Positions 1 to 5,961 of a stretch of DNA of 6,475 nt are shown here, piece after piece. This DNA comes from Chitinophagales bacterium. GTDB taxonomy: Bacteria; Bacteroidota; Bacteroidia; Chitinophagales; UBA10324. The notes below the pieces were generated by a model that did no database searches, was not told where the DNA came from, and worked only from the letters and a program-made list of their open reading frames with translations. Position 1 is the first letter of the stretch. Each line of letters begins with the position of its first letter. Made by a program: the position numbers and the translations under genes. The stretch covers positions 1-6,475 of the forward strand of contig JAJAYG010000390.1 in NCBI GenBank assembly GCA_026786335.1, in the 5' to 3' direction.

Positions 1-127
1 CAATTGGGATGGCCGCGATGATTATGGCGATCAAATAGGCAAAGGAGTTTACATTTACAAACTTAGCGTAAGAACCGATGCAGGTGATGATGCAGATACA
101 TTTCAAAAGTTGGTGATTCTAAAGTAA
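1..127 (+). CDS. porU: C-terminal end of probable PorU, type IX secretion sortase (5' truncated)
   Basis: The reading frame is open from base 2 to a TAA at 125-127, giving 41 residues. It begins NWDGRDDYGDQIGKGVYIYK and ends KLVILK. The pattern W-x-G-x-D-x-x-G, then G-x-Y-x-Y-x-L, then a closing beta strand, is the FlgD/CHU_C-like immunoglobulin fold found at the C-terminus of many Bacteroidota secreted proteins. PorU is the cysteine protease that cleaves the sorting signal of type IX cargo at the outer membrane and attaches the cargo to the surface. Its catalytic domain lies outside the window, so nothing here shows protease activity. The PorU call rests mainly on position: porV follows 39 bases downstream on the same strand, the usual gene order. 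The alternative is another protein with a type IX sorting domain or gliding-type C-terminal domain. Confidence 0.72.
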   Translation, partial: NWDGRDDYGDQIGKGVYIYKLSVRTDAGDDADTFQKLVILK

Positions 128-140
128 ACAGATAAATTTG
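109..140 (+). promoter_or_regulatory. Putative Bacteroidota promoter for porV
   Basis: TAAATTTG at 133-140 matches all fixed positions of the Bacteroidota -7 element TAnnTTTG. A GTTG at 109-112 lies 20 bases upstream, a fair match to the -33 TTTG. Transcription would start near 147, leaving a leader of about 20 bases before the porV ATG at 167. The -33 part lies inside the end of the upstream gene, so porV may be transcribed both on its own and by read-through. No start site has been mapped. Confidence 0.5.
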
Positions 141-166
141 TAATCCATTTTCAACAATTAATTTTT

Positions 167-1390
167 ATGTACCAAACCAATTATTCAATGATTATTTCAA
201 AGTGCCGATGGGTTTTAGTAACCACCCTTATGTTATCAGCTTCATCATTAAAAGCACAAACTTCAGCAGATTCACTCAGTGGAACTACCAATGTAATTAA
301 TACAGCAGTTCCGTTTTTAAGAATAGCACCCGATGCCCGCTCCGGTGCAATGGGTGATGCAGGTCTTGCGCTTTCAACTGATGGTAATGCAATATTTTGG
401 AATACTGCAAAACTTGCATTTGCAAAAGATACTGCAGGAAAAGATGCAGGTAAAAAATTAGAACTGGCTGTTACCTATACACCATGGTTACGTGAATTGG
501 TAAATGATATTTATTTGGCATCGCTGGGCGGATATTATAAACTTGATAAAGTTCAAGGCCTTGCTTTTGGTCTTCGCTACTTCTCCTTGGGTAGTATCAC
601 TTTTACCGATGCATCGGGTAATACGCTTGGCGATTTTAGCCCACGCGAATTTTGTGTTGATATGGGGTATGGAAGAAAACTTGGCCAACACACAAGCATA
701 GGAATTAATCTTGGTTATGTTTATTCAAATCTTGCTCAGGGTTATTCAGTAAACAACGTACCCATTAAGGCAGGGCAGGCAATCAAGAGTGATCTCTCCT
801 TTTTTTACAATCACCCTGCTAAATTTGGTAAAACAATTAAAGGCGAATACAACATAGGAACAACGATTGGCAATATTGGAAATAAAATTACTTACACCGA
901 GTCGGCAGAGAACAAAGATTTTATCCCAACCAATTGGGGAATTGCAGGCGGCGTTACAATGAAGTTTGATCAATACAACAAACTCACCTTCGATCTTGAT
1001 TTTAATAAACTCTTAGTTCCTACTCCCGATTCAAGCGGTGATTACAGAAGTCTTTCCCCTATACAAGGAATATTTACCTCCTTCACCGATGCCCCCGGCG
1101 GTTTTAGCGAAGAGATGCAGGAGATCACGATTTCTACCGGAGCAGAATATTGGTATAAAAATCTTTTTAGTGTACGAGGCGGATATTTTTATGAGAATCA
1201 ATACAAAGGTGGCCGCCAGTTTTTAACTGCCGGGCTTGGAATTAAGTACAATGTTTTTGGTTTAGATTTTTCTTACCTCATTCCTACTTCAAGTCAAAAA
1301 AATCCTCTGGATAATACCTTGCGCTTTACGCTCTATTTCAATTTTAATGAGATTGGTAAATTGAAAGAAGCACCTGTAGAAAGTGATTAA
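167..1390 (+). CDS. porV: PorV (LptO), type IX secretion outer-membrane beta-barrel protein
   Basis: This is a 407-residue outer-membrane protein. PorV is the shuttle of the type IX secretion system: it binds the C-terminal sorting domain of cargo leaving the SprA translocon and delivers it to the PorU attachment complex. Residues 1-30 form a signal peptide, with a hydrophobic core around 15-27 and a likely signal peptidase I site after A30 (LKA|QTS). Residues 51-83 carry the family's N-terminal hallmark: LRIAPDARSGAMGDAG, then an FWNTAKLAF stretch where relatives typically have WNPAK. The rest alternates aromatic and polar residues as in a 14-strand FadL-like barrel, and it ends in strands such as LRFTLYFNF. 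Length is in the family range. The ATG at 167 is preceded by an AT-rich leader without Shine-Dalgarno; M8 at 188 is an alternative start that would give a more compact signal peptide. The gene follows the probable porU tail and ends before a strong terminator. Confidence 0.9.
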   Translation: MYQTNYSMIISKCRWVLVTTLMLSASSLKAQTSADSLSGTTNVINTAVPFLRIAPDARSGAMGDAGLALSTDGNAIFWNTAKLAFAKDTAGKDAGKKLELAVTYTPWLRELVNDIYLASLGGYYKLDKVQGLAFGLRYFSLGSITFTDASGNTLGDFSPREFCVDMGYGRKLGQHTSIGINLGYVYSNLAQGYSVNNVPIKAGQAIKSDLSFFYNHPAKFGKTIKGEYNIGTTIGNIGNKITYTESAENKDFIPTNWGIAGGVTMKFDQYNKLTFDLDFNKLLVPTPDSSGDYRSLSPIQGIFTSFTDAPGGFSEEMQEITISTGAEYWYKNLFSVRGGYFYENQYKGGRQFLTAGLGIKYNVFGLDFSYLIPTSSQKNPLDNTLRFTLYFNFNEIGKLKEAPVESD

Positions 1391-1411
1391 TTTTAATTCA
1401 ACCAAATTTTT

Positions 1412-1446
1412 AAAAGTGCCGGCATAGTTCGGCACTTTTTATTTTT
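1412..1446 (+). terminator. Rho-independent terminator after porV
   Basis: A perfect 10-bp stem, AAAAGTGCCG at 1412-1421 and CGGCACTTTT at 1430-1439, encloses an 8-base loop and runs into a T-rich tract. It begins 21 bases after the porV stop codon and should end the porU-porV transcript before ispF. Confidence 0.9.
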
Positions 1447-1450
1447 TATT

Positions 1451-1480
1451 TTTCACCATTCACTTTCATTTATAACTTTG
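1451..1480 (+). promoter_or_regulatory. Putative promoter for ispF
   Basis: TAACTTTG at 1473-1480 fits the -7 consensus TAnnTTTG exactly. TTTC at 1451-1454, 18 bases upstream, is a one-mismatch -33 element. The start site would fall near 1487, about 14 bases before the TTG start of ispF. A promoter just after the porV terminator fits ispF being its own transcription unit. Confidence 0.55.
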
Positions 1481-1500
1481 AAAAATAAAATAAAAAACAA

Positions 1501-1986
1501 TTGACACCCTTTCGCATAGGATTCGGATTTGATGTTCATCAATTAGTAAAGGGAAGAAAATGCATCCTTGGCGGAGTGGAGATTGAACACAGCAAAGGAC
1601 CACTTGGGCATTCAGATGCCGATGTACTCATACACGCCATCTGCGATGCCTTGCTTGGCGCTGCAGGCATGCGCGATATTGGATTTCATTTCCCAAATAA
1701 TGATAAACGGTTTAAAAATATCGACAGCACGGTTTTGTTAAAACATGTTTGTGATTTACTCAATGAAAAAAAATTTGCAACAGGTAATATTGATTGCACG
1801 CTTGTGCTTGAAGAACCAAAAGTGAATCCTCATATTCCTTCAATGAAGAAAAAACTTTCAGAAGTGATGGCAGTTGAAGAGAATAAGATTTCAATTAAAG
1901 CAACCACCAATGAGAAGATGGGTTTTATTGGAAAGAAAAAAGGAGTTGCCGCTTATGCTGTTGCACTCATTTACGCTGTGAGCTGA
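1501..1986 (+). CDS. ispF: 2-C-methyl-D-erythritol 2,4-cyclodiphosphate synthase (IspF)
   Basis: IspF is a cytoplasmic homotrimer of the MEP (non-mevalonate) isoprenoid pathway. It cyclises CDP-methylerythritol 2-phosphate to methylerythritol 2,4-cyclodiphosphate and releases CMP. The 161 residues match the family length. GFGFDVHQL near the N-terminus supplies zinc ligands D11 and H13, and HSDADVLIH supplies the third, H45 (D8, H10 and H42 in E. coli). GAAGMRDIGFHFP follows, and the C-terminal KATTNEKMGFIGKKKGVAA segment carries the cytidine-pocket T135, T136 and E138. The start must be TTG at 1501: the frame has a TAA at 1486-1488 and no ATG or GTG between that stop and the conserved RIGFGFDVH. 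The leader is short and A-rich with no Shine-Dalgarno. No other MEP gene is visible nearby. Confidence 0.97.
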   Translation: MTPFRIGFGFDVHQLVKGRKCILGGVEIEHSKGPLGHSDADVLIHAICDALLGAAGMRDIGFHFPNNDKRFKNIDSTVLLKHVCDLLNEKKFATGNIDCTLVLEEPKVNPHIPSMKKKLSEVMAVEENKISIKATTNEKMGFIGKKKGVAAYAVALIYAVS

Positions 1987-2059
1987 TTATTAATAAACAC
2001 TTCTTTAAATTCATTTCATCGGTTGAAGTAACTTCTTCGCCGAATAATTTACTCTGCTA

Positions 2060-2090
2060 TTTCATTCCCCCAATTCTTCTCTTATTTTTG
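2060..2090 (+). promoter_or_regulatory. Putative promoter for the M13 peptidase gene
   Basis: TATTTTTG at 2083-2090 matches TAnnTTTG exactly, and TTTC at 2060-2063 lies 19 bases upstream, the preferred spacing. Transcription would begin near 2097, giving a leader of about 12 bases to the ATG at 2109. The element contains the in-frame TTG at 2088, which argues against that TTG as the translation start. Confidence 0.55.
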
Positions 2091-2108
2091 CGCCCCTTAA
2101 ATCAAAAT

Positions 2109-4163
2109 ATGAAAAAACAATTCCTCAATGCACCTGCGATAATGTTCGCTGCTGCAATTTTATCCATCACTGCTTGCACAACAGGCGGTGATAAGAAAGC
2201 CGAAACCAAACCTTCAATTATTTTAAGCGACATCGACAGCACCATTAAACCAGGCGACGATTTCTTTGCTTACATTAATTCAAAATGGATTAACGCCAAC
2301 CCAATTCCTGCAACAGAAAGCAGATGGGGTTCATTCAACATCCTTGATGATAACAGCAAAGCAACACTGCGCGCCATTCTTCAGGAAGATGCCAACTTAA
2401 ACGCTGCTGCCGGCACCATCACTCAAAAGGTTGGTGACTTCTGGTTTACAGGAATGGATTCAACTACTATTAATTCGCAAGGCGCTACTCCGCTAAAACC
2501 ATATTTAGATGAGATTGATGCAATCAAAACCGCCGATGATGTTATTAACGCAGTGGTAAAACAACACAAGAGCGGCGGCAATCCAATGTTTGGGATGTAT
2601 GTAGATGCCGATCAAAAGAATAGTTCGATGAATATTCTCACACTCTATCAATCTGGTTTAGGCATGCCTGATCGCGATTATTATTTTAGACCCGATTCAA
2701 GTTCTGAAGATATAAGGAAAGCATACATTGCATACATCAGCAAACTTTTTACGTTGATAGGAAGTGATGCTGCAACTGCAGATAAAGCTGCTGCAACTGT
2801 AATGACTATTGAAACAGAAATGGCATCAGCTTCAATGACGCTGGTTGAGCAACGCGATCCTTATGCTACTTATAACAAGATGACGGTTACGGATTTCTCT
2901 TCAAAAAATCCAAACATTAAATGGAATATTTATTTGAGTGCAATGGGTTTTACACCGCAAACAGATGCGGTAATTGCACAACCTAAATTTTTTGAGAAGC
3001 TCAATGCAATGGTTACTTCTGTTAGCATTGATGATTGGAAAACTTATTTGAAAGCGCACTTGCTAAACAATGCATCTAATCTTTTGAGTGCCGATTTTGA
3101 GCAGGCGCAATTTGATTTTTACAGTAAAAAATTACAGGGCACACAGGAAATGGATCCTCGCTGGAAGCGCATGAGTGAGCTTGCAAATTATTCTTTGGGC
3201 GAAGCATTAGGGCAGGAATATGTGAAGCGCGCTTTTAAACCTGAAGCAAAAGAAAAAATGGTTGACCTGGTTGCAAACCTTAAAGTAGCATTTGCGCAAC
3301 GCATTGATCAGCTTGACTGGATGAGCGCAGAAACTAAAGTTCTTGCCAAAGGCAAACTTGATAAAATAATGGTTAAGATCGGCTACCCTGATAAGTGGAA
3401 AGATTATTCTTCACTTAAAATTGATCGCTCTTCTTTTATTCAAAATGTTTTTAACTGCGTAGAATTTGAAACCAATCGCATGGTTGCAAAATGTGGTAAG
3501 CCAGTTGACAAAACTGAATGGGGAATGAGCCCGCAAACAGTAAATGCATATTACAATCCTACTAATAATGAAATTGTATTTCCTGCAGCTATTCTTCAAC
3601 CACCATTCTTTAATGTAGATGCTGATAATGCTGTTAACTACGGTGGCATTGGTGCAGTAATTGGTCACGAAATAACTCACGGCTTTGATGATCAAGGGAG
3701 ACAATATGATGCAGACGGAAACTTGAAAAACTGGTGGACCAGAGAAGACAGTTCAAACTTCGCAGCAAAAACAGCGGCGGTTTCAGCTTTCTATTCCAAG
3801 TATGTTCCAATTGATTCAATCAACATCAATGGTGATTTAACCAATGGCGAAAACATTGCCGATCAGGGTGGCGTTGCTATAGCATTAACGGCATTTCAAA
3901 TTGAACAAAAGAAAAACCCGCAGCCCGAAAAAATTGACGGCCTCACTGCCGATGAAAGATTCTTTATCAACTATGCACAAATCTGGAGAGGTGCTTCGCG
4001 TGATGATGCATTGCGTCAATCATTGCGTACCAATCCGCATGCACCCGGTAAATACAGAGTGCTTGGTACTGTGAGCAACACGGCTGAATGGTATTCAGTG
4101 TTTGGTATTAAGGAAGGCGACAAGATGTATGTGGCTCCCGAAAATCAAACTCATATTTGGTAA
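2109..4163 (+). CDS. M13 family (neprilysin/PepO-like) zinc metallopeptidase, lipoprotein
   Basis: This is a 684-residue M13 endopeptidase, a family that cleaves small peptides on the N-terminal side of hydrophobic residues. Residues 1-22 form a lipoprotein signal with lipobox I20-T21-A22-C23, so the protein is probably anchored by lipid in the envelope; I cannot tell periplasmic from surface-exposed. The N-terminal M13 domain begins near IKPGDDFFAYINSKW. The catalytic domain shows substrate-binding NAYYNP (from N479), zinc motif H520-E-I-T-H524, third ligand E581 with D585 in GENIADQGG, and H644 and R650 in NPHAPGKYR, matching neprilysin H711 and R717. All key residues are present, so it should be active. 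The protein ends in Trp (HIW) as family members typically do, but lacks the nearby Cys of mammalian neprilysin. I chose ATG 2109 over in-frame TTG 2088 because it places the signal peptide correctly and the TTG lies inside a promoter element. It is flanked by its own promoter and terminator. The physiological substrate is unknown. Confidence 0.95.
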   Translation: MKKQFLNAPAIMFAAAILSITACTTGGDKKAETKPSIILSDIDSTIKPGDDFFAYINSKWINANPIPATESRWGSFNILDDNSKATLRAILQEDANLNAAAGTITQKVGDFWFTGMDSTTINSQGATPLKPYLDEIDAIKTADDVINAVVKQHKSGGNPMFGMYVDADQKNSSMNILTLYQSGLGMPDRDYYFRPDSSSEDIRKAYIAYISKLFTLIGSDAATADKAAATVMTIETEMASASMTLVEQRDPYATYNKMTVTDFSSKNPNIKWNIYLSAMGFTPQTDAVIAQPKFFEKLNAMVTSVSIDDWKTYLKAHLLNNASNLLSADFEQAQFDFYSKKLQGTQEMDPRWKRMSELANYSLGEALGQEYVKRAFKPEAKEKMVDLVANLKVAFAQRIDQLDWMSAETKVLAKGKLDKIMVKIGYPDKWKDYSSLKIDRSSFIQNVFNCVEFETNRMVAKCGKPVDKTEWGMSPQTVNAYYNPTNNEIVFPAAILQPPFFNVDADNAVNYGGIGAVIGHEITHGFDDQGRQYDADGNLKNWWTREDSSNFAAKTAAVSAFYSKYVPIDSININGDLTNGENIADQGGVAIALTAFQIEQKKNPQPEKIDGLTADERFFINYAQIWRGASRDDALRQSLRTNPHAPGKYRVLGTVSNTAEWYSVFGIKEGDKMYVAPENQTHIW

Positions 4164-4183
4164 ACTGAAATAATATTTATTGG

Positions 4184-4215
4184 AAAGGATCGGTAGTGTT
4201 ACTGATCCTTTTTTT
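4184..4215 (+). terminator. Rho-independent terminator after the M13 peptidase gene
   Basis: A 12-bp stem with a single G-T wobble, 4184-4195 (AAAGGATCGGTA) against 4200-4211 (TACTGATCCTTT), closes a 4-base GTGT loop and ends in a run of T. It starts 20 bases after the peptidase stop codon. On the minus strand it is a poorer terminator because only three T follow the stem, but it could help stop transcripts coming from the methyltransferase pseudogene. Confidence 0.9.
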
Positions 4216-4287
4216 ATTTTAATGAAATCAATTATGCAGCAACTGCAACACTTAAAGAAAAACTTATAATATTGAATTAGGTCTTCT

Positions 4288-5141
4288 TCAGATCTTAATA
4301 AACCAAAAACTGCCACCGTGGCGCTCAACCGTTTTTAAGTTTGCATGATCCCATATTGGTGAAAGTATTTTTTTTAGTTCTTCATCTTCACTTATAAAAA
4401 AATTTGGAAGAAGGATACGAAATTTTTCAGGTGCACTCAGCAACATAGTAGCAAGTAAATATTGTTCGGAGTAAAAACGATCACACATAATTGCGGATAA
4501 TCGTAAGGCAAATAAATATCGTGAATATGAATCAGTACTCCTTTTTTTATTCTTGGAATAATCTCAAGAAAACAAACTGTAACATTGGAATTCGGCAGTG
4601 AGCGATGTGAATTATCAATAAAAAGAATATCATTTTCATTTAGTTCATCTATAAAATTATAATCGCTTAAGTTTTCGATTGGCTTTCTTATTAAAGTGTC
4701 AGCTAAATTATCAATTGAAGCTCGTGGGTAAGGGTCAATAGAAATAATTTTGGTTTTGAGTTGGTGATCTTCTATTGCTTTTCTTGCAACCATAGTAGAA
4801 TTGCCAGAGCCAATCTCTACATAAATTTTTGGTTTTCGTATTGCGATCAAACTGTATAATGCAACACTATCAAGCCCTGGCAGTTAACCATTATTCCAGA
4901 CAAGCTCATTAATTTTAGTTTCCTCATCTGCTGTTTTTATTTGCTGAAATATAGGGTTGAACGAAAGAAAACTATTTAGTTGCTTTTTATATTCCTCACG
5001 ATCTTTATTAATGATTTCTTGCAGAATTGGATGAGCAGGTTTACCATTTCCAAAACGTGGTTTAAATTCAGTTTTGTATTCTAAAAAAAGAGTTTGGTAC
5101 TGCGAGGAAAGAAATTTGTAAAATGATTTAATGGCAGACAT
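4288..5141 (-). pseudogene. Class I SAM-dependent methyltransferase, broken by a nonsense codon and a frameshift
   Basis: Joining three minus-strand segments restores a protein of about 284 residues that starts at ATG 5141 (MSAIKSFYKF) and ends FWFIKI before TGA at 4288-4290. Visible landmarks are the SAM-binding motif I YVEIGSGNST (about 107-116), acidic SIDPYPR (134-140), DILFIDNSHRS (171-181), HIHDIYLPYDYP (205-216) and DRFYSEQYLLA, as in Methyltransf_24-type proteins. The first lesion is codon 86, TAA at 4884-4886; the same frame continues LPGLDSVALY straight after it. The second is one lost base near 4489-4490: ...DYPQ runs into MCDRFYSEQY only after a shift, and one added T would give DYPQF-MCDRF. 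The remaining sequence is well preserved, so inactivation is recent or the lesions are sequencing errors. The truncated 85-residue product would lack the SAM site. The substrate is unknown. It is divergent from purE. Confidence 0.85.
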
Positions 5142-5159
5142 GAAAATTGATAATTAATG

Positions 5160-5167
5160 CAAATGTA
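5160..5167 (-). promoter_or_regulatory. Putative -7 promoter element for the methyltransferase gene
   Basis: Read on the minus strand this is TACATTTG followed by C, an exact match to TAnnTTTG. It sits 18 bases before the ATG at 5141, the same distance as the other promoter elements in the window. I see no convincing -33 TTTG at the expected distance, so the match is only half of a promoter. Confidence 0.45.
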
Positions 5168-5168
5168 T

Positions 5169-5180
5169 AACTTGCAAGTT
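5169..5180. promoter_or_regulatory. 12-bp perfect palindrome between divergent genes, possible operator
   Basis: AACTTGCAAGTT is its own reverse complement over all 12 bases. It lies between the methyltransferase start (5141, minus) and the purE start (5205, plus), directly upstream of the minus-strand -7 element at 5160-5167 and just before a possible purE -7 element at about 5182-5190. A dimeric regulator bound here could affect both genes. It is too short, with no loop, to act as a transcript hairpin. No second copy is seen in the window, and binding is inference. Confidence 0.35.
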
Positions 5181-5204
5181 TTAAATTTTGTAATAAAAAA
5201 ACTT

Positions 5205-5774
5205 ATGATTAATCAGAATGATCCGCAGGTTGCCATCATTATGGGATCTGACAGTGATTTAAAAATTATGAAAGATGCCGCTGTAATTCTCGAAGAGTTT
5301 AAGGTGCCATACATGATTAGTGTAATCTCTGCGCATCGCACACCTGACAGAGCCATTAGTGTTGCTAAAACAGCAGCAGAAAAAGGAATTAAAGTTTTTA
5401 TTGCAGGCGCTGGTGGTGCTGCACATTTAGCGGGTGTGGTTGCAGCGTTTACACACTTGCCTGTGATTGGAGTACCCATTCAAACTAAAATCATGGGCGG
5501 TGTAGATTCATTGTATTCTATGGTACAAATGCCACCTGGAATTCCGGTTGCAACCGTTGCAATTAACGGCGCACTCAATGCAGGCCTGCTTGCATTGCAA
5601 ATTATTGCAACAGCTGATAACAGTTTGCTCACCGAAAAATTAATTGCCTACAAACTCAAGATGAAAAATACGGTAGAGGATAAAGCAAAGGAATTAGAAG
5701 AGATTGGGTATAAGGAATATTTGAAGGAGCATGAGGGGCGATTAAAGATTCTTCAAAAATATTCTGAGTATTGA
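5205..5774 (+). CDS. purE: N5-carboxyaminoimidazole ribonucleotide mutase (PurE, class I)
   Basis: PurE acts in cytoplasmic de novo purine synthesis, converting N5-CAIR to CAIR; the partner PurK that makes N5-CAIR is not in the window. From ATG 5205 the protein has 189 residues. It shows MGSDSDLKIM (S15, D18, matching E. coli S16 and D19), the catalytic SAHRTPD loop (H44, R45), IAGAGGAAHLAGVVAA, and GVDSLYSMVQMPPGIPVATV. The H-R pair and this motif set point to the bacterial class I mutase. After the core a charged helical tail ends GRLKILQKYSEY, making it some 20 residues longer than E. coli PurE. An upstream in-frame ATG at 5157 would add 16 residues (MQMYNLQVLNFVIKKL) with no family counterpart, and that stretch spans the palindrome and an imperfect -7 element (TAAATTTTG, 5182-5190), so I prefer 5205, which has an A-rich leader. 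No terminator is evident after the stop. Confidence 0.95.
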   Translation: MINQNDPQVAIIMGSDSDLKIMKDAAVILEEFKVPYMISVISAHRTPDRAISVAKTAAEKGIKVFIAGAGGAAHLAGVVAAFTHLPVIGVPIQTKIMGGVDSLYSMVQMPPGIPVATVAINGALNAGLLALQIIATADNSLLTEKLIAYKLKMKNTVEDKAKELEEIGYKEYLKEHEGRLKILQKYSEY

Positions 5775-5961
5775 GATGAATAGTTTTTGTATCTTCAATT
5801 AAATTCTTTGCATCGAAAGCCAAAATGAAAAATAACCCCAAATCACTTCTCAGAAACTTGAAAAAGTTTTAGAAATGGAAAGAAGTAAAATAATTTTTTA
5901 GCATCTTCGTACGCATCAAATCGCACTGCCCAGCCGTTTTCTTTTTTGGTATTTTTTAATC

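Noticed and set aside
2020..2042. Imperfect hairpin (CGG..GAAG-TAA-CTTC..CCG) after ispF as a terminator.
   Set aside because: The stem is interrupted by an unequal internal loop and is followed by mixed sequence rather than a T-run.
4235..4247. Small inverted repeat TGCAG-CAA-CTGCA downstream of the methyltransferase pseudogene.
   Set aside because: Only a 5-bp stem with a 3-base loop and no T-tract on either strand.
4095..4328. Minus-strand open frame of 77 codons over the end of the peptidase gene.
   Set aside because: It overlaps the M13 coding end and its terminator, is low-complexity and matches no family I recognise. It is a shadow frame.
4437..4850. Reading the methyltransferase fragments as two or three separate small genes.
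   Set aside because: The fragments are successive parts of one methyltransferase domain; the middle piece would have to start at a TTG inside the domain and ends in out-of-frame residues (LCVIVFTPNN) after the frameshift.
5854..5869. Hairpin AAACTT-GAAA-AAGTTT downstream of purE as a possible terminator.
   Set aside because: The 6-bp stem is AT-rich and no T-run follows it; it lies 80 bases past the stop codon. Chance is likely in such AT-rich sequence.
5825..5872. A 15-codon open frame (MKNNPKSLLRNLKKF) between purE and the membrane protein, overlapping another short frame ending MERSKIIF.
   Set aside because: Too short, no start signal, no recognisable family, and the overlapping frames look equally protein-like. 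It could be a gene remnant, but nothing supports that.
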